Below the pieces are notes generated by a model. The model had not been told where the DNA came from and did not search any database. It was given only the letters and a program-made list of their open reading frames with translations. DNA of 19,622 nt from CAYSUS01 sp964434165 (GTDB lineage: Bacteria; Planctomycetota; Planctomycetia; Pirellulales; Thermoguttaceae): the NCBI GenBank assembly GCA_964434165.1, contig CAYSUS010000122.1, positions 1 through 19,622 on the forward strand, read 5' to 3'. A program made the position numbers and the translations under genes. Shown one piece after another: positions 6,990 to 13,604 of the stretch (position 1 is its first letter; the number at the start of each line of letters is the position of its first letter).

Positions 6990-7805
6990 ATGAGAAGCAC
7001 GACCCACCGCCGCGCGCTCGCCCGTCTCCCCTTGTTGTACTGCCTGGCCGCCTTCTGCGCCGTGGCCGCCACGGCCTCGGGCCAGAACTCGGCCAAGAAG
7101 GGCGAGTGGAAGAGCCTGTTCAACGGCAAGAACCTCGACGGCTGGACGGTCAAGATCCGCGGGTACGAGGCGGGCGCGAACTTCGGCGACACGTTCCGCG
7201 TCGAGGACGGCGCGATGAAGGTCTCTTACGACAAGTACGACAAGTTCGACAACCGCTTCGGCCACATCTTCTACAAGGACACCTTCTCCCACTACCGGCT
7301 CCGCGTCGAGTATCGATTCGTCGGTGACCAGTGCCCGGGCGGGGCCGGCTGGGCCTTCCGCAACAGCGGGATCATGATCCACGGGCAGTCGCCCGAGAGC
7401 ATGGGCAAGGACCAGAGCTTCCCGGTGTCGATCGAGGTCCAGCTCCTCGGCGGCGAGGGTCAAGGCGAACGGCCTACGGCCAACCTCTGCACGCCCGGCA
7501 CCTACGTCGTCATGGACGGCAAGCCCTTCAAGCCCCACTGCACCAAGTCCAAGTCCAAGACCTACCACGGCGACCAGTGGGTCACGGTCGAGCTGGAGGT
7601 CCGCGGCAACAAGACCATCAAGCATGTTATCGACGGCCAGGTGGTGCTCCAGTACGAGCAGCCGCAGCTCGACGAGAACGACAAGGAAGCGCAGAAGCTG
7701 ATCAAGGACGGCGACCGCATGCTCCACGGCGGCACGATCTCGCTTCAGAGTGAGAGCCACCCGGTCGAGTTCCGCAAGGTGGAGATTATGGTGCTGGAGG
7801 AATGA
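6990..7805 (+). CDS. Secreted DUF1080 protein (3-keto-disaccharide hydrolase family)
   Basis: 271 residues. An N-terminal signal peptide (Arg-rich start, hydrophobic core about 13-27, likely cut near ATASGQ) sends it out of the cytoplasm. The body is a DUF1080 concanavalin-like beta sandwich: SLFNGKNLDGWTV (42-54), a YRLRVEYRF strand (102-110), RNSGIMIHGQ (124-133), SIEVQLLGG (147-155) and the closing SESHPVEFRKVEI (254-266). The family was named for hydrolysis of 3-keto-glucosides and is strongly expanded in planctomycetes, where members are linked to polysaccharide breakdown. The substrate cannot be read from the sequence. GAGGAG lies about 8 bases before the ATG. It stands alone, divergent from gcvT and convergent with the cytochrome b gene. 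The Lys-rich stretch THCTKSKSK-like near 183-190 (HCTKSKSK) is unusually basic for an exported protein of this family. Confidence 0.9.
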   Translation: MRSTTHRRALARLPLLYCLAAFCAVAATASGQNSAKKGEWKSLFNGKNLDGWTVKIRGYEAGANFGDTFRVEDGAMKVSYDKYDKFDNRFGHIFYKDTFSHYRLRVEYRFVGDQCPGGAGWAFRNSGIMIHGQSPESMGKDQSFPVSIEVQLLGGEGQGERPTANLCTPGTYVVMDGKPFKPHCTKSKSKTYHGDQWVTVELEVRGNKTIKHVIDGQVVLQYEQPQLDENDKEAQKLIKDGDRMLHGGTISLQSESHPVEFRKVEIMVLEE

Positions 7806-7814
7806 TGGGATAGA

Positions 7815-7835
7815 GTGGCGGGTGGCCGGTGGCGG
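7815..7835. repeat. G-rich tandem heptamer, three units
   Basis: Three 7-base units, GTGGCGG, GTGGCCG, GTGGCGG, followed by a partial fourth (GTTCGGT), start 10 bases after the DUF1080 stop. The array lies in the 95-base gap between two convergent genes. Confidence 0.5.
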
Positions 7836-7876
7836 GTTCGGTGAGGGAGAGGTTCGCGCCGTGCGGGCGCGGATGG

Positions 7877-7895
7877 CAGGCGGGGCGAGCGCCTG
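7877..7895. terminator. Possible bidirectional terminator between convergent genes
   Basis: CAGGCG (7877-7882) and CGCCTG (7890-7895) form a 6-bp stem with a 7-base loop, followed on the plus strand by TTGATT. A second hairpin, GCGCC/GGCGC, lies at 7856-7870. The T tract is short, so the call rests mainly on position between convergent genes. Confidence 0.35.
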
Positions 7896-7900
7896 TTGAT

Positions 7901-9712
7901 TCAGTCGTCTTCGCCGCCATCGTCCGTTTCGGGCTCGTACCACTCGCCGCGGATGAATCGGGCGATCGTCTCGAGCTGCTGCCTGTTGAGCTCCTTTTCG
8001 TAGATCGGCATGCCGTCGTTGCGATCGCCGTAGAACCGCTCGTGCTCCGGATTGGCGATCACCGCGGTGAGCCACTCCATCGAGGCGTATCCGGTCAGGT
8101 CGGGCCCGGTGCCCAGCGCCCCCTCGTCGTGGAACTTGTGGCAGTCGGTACAACCGTAGTCGAGGAGCATCTCGCGGCCTTCCGCGATTCGCTCGGCGTC
8201 CTTCGCGTCGATCCCCTTCTGCGACTCCAGCGCCGCTTCGGCCGAGAGGGCCCACGCGATCGACTCGACTTCCTTCCTCTCGAACTCATCCAGGTCGTCG
8301 AGCGTGCTCTTGACGAAATCGACCATTTGGCCGCCGCGGAACTTGGTGCCGCCGAAGTACTGGGGCGAGACGATCCGGTCGGGATCGAGCCAGCCGGTCA
8401 CCTGATCGCGCGTGCCGAACGCGCCGAGGTTCGGCGCGGTCGGCTCCTTGATCCTGAACTCCTTGCCCCGACCGCCCACGTGCTCGTGGCAGTTGGCGCA
8501 GTGCTGCTCATAGAGTCGGGCTCCTTCGAGCTTGGGGTCGCGCTTCATGAGCGTCAAGGCCCCGGTCGGCGGGATCCCTTCGTGCATGGCGAGCGCGATC
8601 GCCCGCTCGCCCTCGGCCTGCGACTGAGCCACGGCCGCCTGATGCTCCGCGTCCCCCGAGTCGGCCCAGTAGGAGTGGATCGTCAGGCCGGCCAGCCCGC
8701 CGACGACGACCACGAGGATCCCCATGTTGATGATGTATCCCATCGAGAGCCTGCCGATGAAGGGCATCAGGGCGAACAGAACCACCACGGTCCCGGGGAT
8801 GATGAAGATGGGAAAGACCTTCCACGACAGCCCGAGCCCGGGAATCGCCGCGCCGGGAATCATCTCGGACAGGCCGTACACGCCGCGGAGCGACCACTCG
8901 GGCCGCGCCCCGGCGAAGAATTCCGAGGGTCCGCCGGGCGGTCCCAGCGGCCGTCCCTCGACGAAGACCAGGAGAAGAACCACGGCCATGGCGGCCAGGC
9001 AGGCGCCGGCGTCGCGTACGGCCTGGTCAGGCCAGTAGGTTCCGGCAGGCAGGGGTGGCTGGCGCTCGGCGATCTTCGCCCGCCGCACGAAGTACAAGTG
9101 CAGAAGGATCAGCCCGAGGAGCGAGGTGGCGAGCACGCCCACGTGCAGGGCGAAGAACCGGGTGAGGGTGAGGGTGCCGAAGTCCGGCCCGGGTCCGCCG
9201 GCCGCCAGCTTGAACAGCGGCGGGCCGATGCCCGGCAGCAGCAGGAGGAACCGCACGCGGACCATGGTCGCCGAGTAGGCGTTGGTGTCCCAGGCCAGCA
9301 GGTCGCCCGACAGGCACAAGCCCAGCCCCAACAGGCCCATCAGCATGGCGCTCCAATAGGCGAACTCCCTGGGAGCGCGGCAACCGGCCGTGGCAACCAG
9401 ACCGATCACGTAAAGGCCCGCCAGACCCACGAACACCTGCGCGGCGTAGTGGTGGATGCCGCGCAGGAGCCAGCCGCCGGGTACTTGATACTGCAGGAAG
9501 TACACGCTCTCCCACGCGGTCTGGGCGCTGGGGCTGTAATACACCCACATGAAGAAGCCCGTGATTCCCTGCACGAGGAAGAGGAACACGAGCGCGGCGC
9601 GCACGGAGTTGGCCCACGAGACGCCGCCCAGGACGTTCTCCCGGGAACTCCTATGCAAGAGCGTGCCCAGTCCCGTCCGATCGTCGATCCAGTTCATCAC
9701 GGACTTGATCAT
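7901..9712 (-). CDS. Cytochrome b fused to di-heme cytochrome c (bc-type complex)
   Basis: 603 residues. Residues 1-350 are a cytochrome b6/subunit-IV-like membrane domain, starting NWIDDRTGLGTLLHRSSREN, with TAWESVYFLQYQVPGGWLLRG (65-85) and TRFFALHVGVLAT (184-196). Residues 395-603 form an exported cytochrome c part with two heme sites, CANCH (405-409) and CTDCH (521-525); DGMPIY (Met568) is a likely axial ligand. The protein should pass electrons from quinol through hemes b, with the Rieske partner, to the hemes c. His87, His190 and His205 match b-heme ligands, with the 15-residue His190-His205 step of b6f-type proteins. The expected fourth ligand, 14 residues after His87, is Tyr101. The Qo motif PEWY reads PEWS (271-274) and LPWD reads LAWD. 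It overlaps the Rieske gene by ATGA. It may be a specialised or modified paralogue. Confidence 0.92.
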   Translation of the reverse strand: MIKSVMNWIDDRTGLGTLLHRSSRENVLGGVSWANSVRAALVFLFLVQGITGFFMWVYYSPSAQTAWESVYFLQYQVPGGWLLRGIHHYAAQVFVGLAGLYVIGLVATAGCRAPREFAYWSAMLMGLLGLGLCLSGDLLAWDTNAYSATMVRVRFLLLLPGIGPPLFKLAAGGPGPDFGTLTLTRFFALHVGVLATSLLGLILLHLYFVRRAKIAERQPPLPAGTYWPDQAVRDAGACLAAMAVVLLLVFVEGRPLGPPGGPSEFFAGARPEWSLRGVYGLSEMIPGAAIPGLGLSWKVFPIFIIPGTVVVLFALMPFIGRLSMGYIINMGILVVVVGGLAGLTIHSYWADSGDAEHQAAVAQSQAEGERAIALAMHEGIPPTGALTLMKRDPKLEGARLYEQHCANCHEHVGGRGKEFRIKEPTAPNLGAFGTRDQVTGWLDPDRIVSPQYFGGTKFRGGQMVDFVKSTLDDLDEFERKEVESIAWALSAEAALESQKGIDAKDAERIAEGREMLLDYGCTDCHKFHDEGALGTGPDLTGYASMEWLTAVIANPEHERFYGDRNDGMPIYEKELNRQQLETIARFIRGEWYEPETDDGGEDD

Positions 9713-10284
9713 GACTCGACCACCTTTTCGGTCGTGCCGGTGCGGAAGTTCTGAAAACGGACGAGGACCTCGCCGTCCTCGACCTTCACCTCCAGGGTGT
9801 CCATGTCGCGGGGGCTTTCGGAGACGGCGTCGGTGCGCACGCCGCCGAGGTCGAAGCTGGCCTTGTGGCAGGGGCAGAAGAACTTGGCCTGGGCCTCTTC
9901 CTCGCCCGAGCCCTCGACGTATCCGATCTTGCACCCTGCGTGGGGACAGACGGACTGAAAGGCCACGACCTCGCCGTCGCCCGTGCGGCGGAGGAACACG
10001 GCCCCGACCGGCTCGTTGGGGTAATAGTTCCAGGCGTCGGTGCGGTCGGCCACGACCGGCACGAGCTTCGGCGTGCCGTCCTCCGGGATCATGTCCAGCG
10101 ACGTCAAACGGAGGAAGTCGTCGCTGGAGCGACCCTTCATCCGCGCCGGGTAGAAGAAGGCGGCGATCCCCGCGCCCAAGGGGGCGAGCAACGCGCCGAC
10201 CCACAGGGCCACGGCCCCGGCCTTGGCCAGGAAGCCGCGACGGGAATCGGCCTCGGCAGCAGGCTGACCTTGAGAGGTTGCCAT
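9709..10284 (-). CDS. Rieske 2Fe-2S protein of the bc-type complex
   Basis: 191 residues. A twin-arginine signal, DSRRGFLAKAG (13-23), followed by a hydrophobic anchor (about 24-45), places the folded iron-sulfur domain on the outer face of the membrane, as usual for Rieske subunits. Both cluster motifs are present: CPHAGC (113-118; Cys113 and His115 as ligands) and CPCHKASF (137-144; Cys137 and His140), with Cys118 and Cys139 positioned for the stabilising disulfide. It takes electrons from quinol oxidised at cytochrome b and hands them to cytochrome c. AGAGGGAG sits about 6 bases before the ATG. It is the first gene of a two-gene operon; the stop overlaps the start of the cytochrome b/c fusion in ATGA. 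Confidence 0.95.
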   Translation of the reverse strand: MATSQGQPAAEADSRRGFLAKAGAVALWVGALLAPLGAGIAAFFYPARMKGRSSDDFLRLTSLDMIPEDGTPKLVPVVADRTDAWNYYPNEPVGAVFLRRTGDGEVVAFQSVCPHAGCKIGYVEGSGEEEAQAKFFCPCHKASFDLGGVRTDAVSESPRDMDTLEVKVEDGEVLVRFQNFRTGTTEKVVES

Positions 10285-10490
10285 GTGAATCTCCCTCTGG
10301 AGAGAGAAGCTGAGTCTGATTGGTCAAGCCGCGGCACCGCGCCGCGGACCGTCCGTGGTGGGAAACCTGAGCGACAGAGGTCCTTGCGTGGCCAAGAGCG
10401 GATCCGCGTCTTCTCTCGCAACGATGCTCGCCCGTGCCGGGCCGCTCGATGCGCAAAGAGCGCCGGCCCCCCGTCCCTCCGCCGCTCCGC

Positions 10491-10505
10491 CGCTCCGCTG
10501 GAGCG
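10491..10505 (-). terminator. Hairpin downstream of the DHH gene
   Basis: A perfect 6-bp stem CGCTCC/GGAGCG with a 3-base loop, 15 bases past the DHH stop codon. It is not followed by a T run on the minus strand, so a terminator role is only suggested. The 10285-10519 gap (235 bases) must also hold the Rieske promoter; I found no convincing -35/-10 pair. Confidence 0.25.
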
Positions 10506-10519
10506 CTACCTCCCGTCAA

Positions 10520-11545
10520 TTATCCCATCGCCGCGCGAACAGCGTCAAGGACCCTGCGCTTGGCCACGTCCAGCGGCTCGCGGATGAAAGCCCCGGCCGC
10601 CTTGCGGTGTCCACCCCCGCCGAACTCCGAGGCCACCTTGCTACAATCGACGTCCGATCGGCTGCGGAAGCTGATCTTGAAGCCGCCGCCCTCCTGCTCC
10701 ACCAGGATCACCGCCACCTCGGTCCCGCCGACGGTGAGCGTCATGTTGACCAGGTCCTCGCTGTCGGACGGGAGCGCGCCGGTGGCCTCGAAATCCGCGC
10801 GCTCGATCCACGTATGGATCAGCCGACCGTCCTTCTCCGCGGTGGCCCGCGCGAGCACCCGTCCCACGAGATTCAGTCGGGCCAGGGAGTCGTTCTCATA
10901 GAGCCGCTTGTAGAGCCCGTCCGGGGCGGCCCCCAGTCCGACAAGTCGCCCCGCCAGGTGCAGGGTTTCCGCCCGGGTGGAAGAGAAACGGAACCAACCC
11001 GTGTCCGTGGCTAGCGCGGCCAGCAGCAGCGTGGCCGTTTCGGACGAAACGGTCGCGCCGAGGTGTTCGGCCAGTTCGAACACGATGCGCCCCGTGGCCT
11101 CGGCCGAGGTGTCCTTGAACTCCTCGGCCCCCAGGTCGTCGGAGCTGACGTGATGGTCGAGCACGAGTTTCAAGGCTTGCGTGGCGCGGATCGCGTCGCC
11201 CATTTCGCCCAACTGCGCCCACGCGGAAGTATCGAGCACGATCATCACCTCGACGTCGGCGAGCCGGTCAAGGGTCGCGTCGCGGCCGATTCTCCTGATA
11301 CGGTGCTGCGGGTCCAGAAAGCGGAGAGTCGGCGGCACGTCGAAGGCCGTGACGACGCGCACGTCCTTTCCCAGCGAGTCGAGAATGGCAGCCAGCCCCA
11401 GGGCGCTTCCGATCGCGTCGCAGTCGGGACGGATGTGGGTGGTGAGCAGGAAGCGGTGATGCGAGCGGATCAACCCGGTCAGCCGCGGCCAGTCGATACC
11501 GGGGGTTCGCTCGGGGGCCTCGCTGCCGGAAGCGGAAGGATTCAC
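10520..11545 (-). CDS. nrnA: DHH-DHHA1 phosphoesterase, NrnA-like oligoribonuclease/pAp phosphatase
   Basis: 341 residues, normal for the family. Seen in order: THIRPDCDAIGS (36-47, metal-binding Asp41 and Asp43), VLDTS (103-107), the DHH signature LDHH (129-132), ATDTGWFRFS (179-188), and a DHHA1 C-terminal domain ending in EFGGGGHRKAAGAF with the glycine-rich substrate loop. Family members in the cytoplasm degrade 2-5-nucleotide RNA fragments and dephosphorylate pAp. The start is GTG at 11545 in a GTGA overlap with the ribF stop. nrnA and ribF are neighbours in many bacteria within the infB-rbfA-nrnA-truB-ribF cluster; here rbfA and truB are missing. The exact substrate preference cannot be told from sequence. 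Confidence 0.9.
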   Translation of the reverse strand: MNPSASGSEAPERTPGIDWPRLTGLIRSHHRFLLTTHIRPDCDAIGSALGLAAILDSLGKDVRVVTAFDVPPTLRFLDPQHRIRRIGRDATLDRLADVEVMIVLDTSAWAQLGEMGDAIRATQALKLVLDHHVSSDDLGAEEFKDTSAEATGRIVFELAEHLGATVSSETATLLLAALATDTGWFRFSSTRAETLHLAGRLVGLGAAPDGLYKRLYENDSLARLNLVGRVLARATAEKDGRLIHTWIERADFEATGALPSDSEDLVNMTLTVGGTEVAVILVEQEGGGFKISFRSRSDVDCSKVASEFGGGGHRKAAGAFIREPLDVAKRRVLDAVRAAMG

Positions 11546-12486
11546 AGGCGAACTTCCTCGCGTTGGTGTTGCGCGGCGATCTCCTCGCTGGCCGCCACGT
11601 CGCGGGCCATCTGCGCGACGAGGGCCGCGACCGAATCGAATCGCTCAATGTCGCGAAGCCGAGCGAGGAAGTCAACCTGCAGCATCTGCTCGTAGAGGTC
11701 GCCCGCGTAGCCAATGAGATAGGCTTCGATCTTCCTGGCACCCTCGTCGAACGTGGGATTCGGCCCTACGCTCACCGCGGCCGGCCAGGCGTTGCCGTCG
11801 GCCAGGGCCCGGGCGGCGTAGATCCCCTCGCCGGGCACGAGGATGCCCGTCGGCTCGACGTTGGCGGTGGGATAGCCCAGGCTGGCTCCGCGGGCCGCCC
11901 CGTGCACCACCCGCCCTCGAATTCGATGGGGCTGAACCAGCAGCTTGCGGGCCGCGTCCACGTTGCCCTGTTCGATCAGCTCGCGTATGCGGGAGCTGGA
12001 GACCACCTGTCCGTCGGCGGCCACCGGCTCGACCACGTCCAGGGCGATTCCTGCGGCCTGGCAGTACTCCGCGAGTACGTGGATGTCTCCCTTGCGGCGC
12101 CGGCCGAAGAAGAAGTTGGGGCCCTCGACGACCGCCCTGGCCTGGAATCGCTCGATCACAACTTGCCGGAAAAACTCCTCAGCCTCGATGGCAAGGAACT
12201 CCGTCGTGGTCGGAAAGGCGACCACGGCATCCACGCCCAGTTGCGCGAGCAACTCGGCCTTGCGCTCGGTCCAGCCAAGAGGGGCGGGCGCCGCGTCCGG
12301 GCGGAGGACCTGCGCCGGGTGGGGATCGAAGGTGAAAACCATGGCCGGTCCACCGACGCGCTGGGCCTGTTCGACAAGCCGCTGCACGATGCGCGCGTGC
12401 CCTCGATGGACGCCGTCGAAATTGCCGATCGACAGTGCCCCCTGGCGGAGCCGGTCGGGCAGGTCATCGAGATTCCGGTGGAGCAT
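11542..12486 (-). CDS. ribF: Bifunctional riboflavin kinase/FAD synthetase
   Basis: 314 residues, standard length. The N-terminal FAD synthetase domain shows SIGNFDGVHRGH (19-30, with the HxGH nucleotidyltransferase motif), FTFDPHP (51-57), GPNFFFGRRRKGD (122-134) and SSSRIRELI (163-171). The C-terminal riboflavin kinase domain shows GASLGYPTANV (200-210), GIYAARA (221-227), SVGPNPTF (239-246) and IEAYLI. The enzyme phosphorylates riboflavin to FMN and adenylates it to FAD. The ATG at 12486 gives the family's usual start (RNLDDLPDRLRQGALSIGNF) although I see no clear ribosome site. The gene overlaps nrnA by four bases and follows the UVR-motif gene by 86 bases, so all three are probably one transcript. 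Confidence 0.95.
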   Translation of the reverse strand: MLHRNLDDLPDRLRQGALSIGNFDGVHRGHARIVQRLVEQAQRVGGPAMVFTFDPHPAQVLRPDAAPAPLGWTERKAELLAQLGVDAVVAFPTTTEFLAIEAEEFFRQVVIERFQARAVVEGPNFFFGRRRKGDIHVLAEYCQAAGIALDVVEPVAADGQVVSSSRIRELIEQGNVDAARKLLVQPHRIRGRVVHGAARGASLGYPTANVEPTGILVPGEGIYAARALADGNAWPAAVSVGPNPTFDEGARKIEAYLIGYAGDLYEQMLQVDFLARLRDIERFDSVAALVAQMARDVAASEEIAAQHQREEVRL

Positions 12487-12572
12487 GGCCGCGTGACGGT
12501 AGGTCTGGCTGGGGTCGCAGGGCGTCGGCGCCAACGACTGCGGACCGTGATCCGCCGTCCAGTGGCATCCGC

Positions 12573-13355
12573 TCAAGACGACTCCTGGGCAAGCCGCCGA
12601 ATCTCGTCGCGGAGTCGCGCGGCCTCCTCGAATTGCTCGGCGGCCACGGCCTCTTCCAGGCGCCGACGCAGTGCCTCGGCGGCGACTTCCGGCTCGGACA
12701 AGTCGTCCTCGCTTACTCGGTCGAGCAACTCCTCGCGCCAACGCTCCAGGCTGACCAGCTCGGCACATTCGTCGACCCGGTGGCTTTGCCCATACGCGTC
12801 GAGGAAGTCGCGAATCGCGTCGATCCCCTCGTCGATCGCGCGAAAGGCGTCGCCGAATCGACCACGCTCGACCAGCGGCGAGGCAATGGCCCGGGCGTGC
12901 ATCATCGTAACGTAGGGACGCCACTGGTCGAACTGAAGCGTGGTCCGCTCGTCCGGCGAGTGCGCCCGGACAAAGGCGAACAGGCGGAGGTTGCGGGCCG
13001 TGTCGCGGGCGCACAGGTCGCACCGTCCCAGATGCCACAACGCCAGATACCGGTGGTAGTACTGCACCCCCTCACGCCAAAGCCGCGCGCACGCCTCCTC
13101 ATCGAGCACGTAGGGCGCCGAATCGGGATGGGCCTCCTCGTGGGCACGCCGCTGCCGTTCGTAGTGGTCCAGCCAGGATGGCGCACCGTCGGGTTCGGAG
13201 CCGTCGGGCCGCCCGTCCAGCTCCATCTGCAGGACGCCCAGATCGACCCGCATTTGGAGCTTCTCTCGCCCGTCCGTACCGTGGACGATACGCACCTTCA
13301 CCTCGTCGGGATCGAATTGCCAGTCGTCGAGGATTCGGGAGATGTCGCGGGACAT
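12573..13355 (-). CDS. UVR-motif protein of unknown function
   Basis: 260 residues. The C-terminus (231-256) is a UVR motif, RRLEEAVAAEQFEEAARLRD, the two-helix segment through which UvrB and UvrC interact. The N-terminal part has a strand-rich region (VKVRIVHG, LQMRVDLGVLQMELDGRP, about 19-50) and a CDLC pair (Cys112, Cys115) inside a helical region with YYHRYLALWHLGRCDLC. There is no helicase or nuclease domain. Similar proteins in planctomycetes are annotated only by the UVR motif. Two cysteines are too few for a full zinc site unless His or Cys from elsewhere (Cys89, Cys197, His107) take part. The ATG at 13355 begins MSRDISRILDDW; a longer reading to 13481 adds a Cys/Pro-rich segment of unlikely coding character. 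It leads the ribF-nrnA transcript. Confidence 0.8.
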   Translation of the reverse strand: MSRDISRILDDWQFDPDEVKVRIVHGTDGREKLQMRVDLGVLQMELDGRPDGSEPDGAPSWLDHYERQRRAHEEAHPDSAPYVLDEEACARLWREGVQYYHRYLALWHLGRCDLCARDTARNLRLFAFVRAHSPDERTTLQFDQWRPYVTMMHARAIASPLVERGRFGDAFRAIDEGIDAIRDFLDAYGQSHRVDECAELVSLERWREELLDRVSEDDLSEPEVAAEALRRRLEEAVAAEQFEEAARLRDEIRRLAQESS

Positions 13356-13604
13356 GCTTCGCGCGGTTGAACTGCACGGGCGGTGCCGACAATGGAAGTC
13401 TAGCGGGCTGCCCCGGACGGGGGAAGGGGAGGGGAACGGGGACCTGCAGAGGCGGCACACACAGTGAATCGACCGGTCCAACGTCCCGCGGTCAACCTGC
13501 CGCCATGCCGGGCTGCCCCCTTGAAATGCCGCGACAGGGCAGATCGATCGGGCGGCATGGGACCGCCTCGCCGCTTGGGAGGACGATTGGCCCCTATCGG
13601 GCCG
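13356..13604. other. Intergenic region between the DUF4912 and UVR-motif genes
   Basis: 249 bases. A hairpin GGCCC/GGGCC with a 5-base loop (13589-13603) begins right after the DUF4912 stop, and another, GGCGG/CCGCC, spans 13551-13567; neither has a T tract. Further on, a minus-strand TTGACC followed 17 bases later by TCGATT is a weak promoter candidate for the UVR-motif gene. No gene is visible. Confidence 0.3.

Noticed and set aside
7829..9754. An open plus-strand frame of about 640 codons opposite the cytochrome b gene
   Set aside because: Antisense shadow of a firmly identified gene; its composition (Arg, Gly, His, Gln, Val) shows no domain.
13547..13604. Strong rho-independent terminator after the DUF4912 gene
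   Set aside because: The hairpins have 5-bp stems and no T run, so I keep them only as structure in the intergenic entry.
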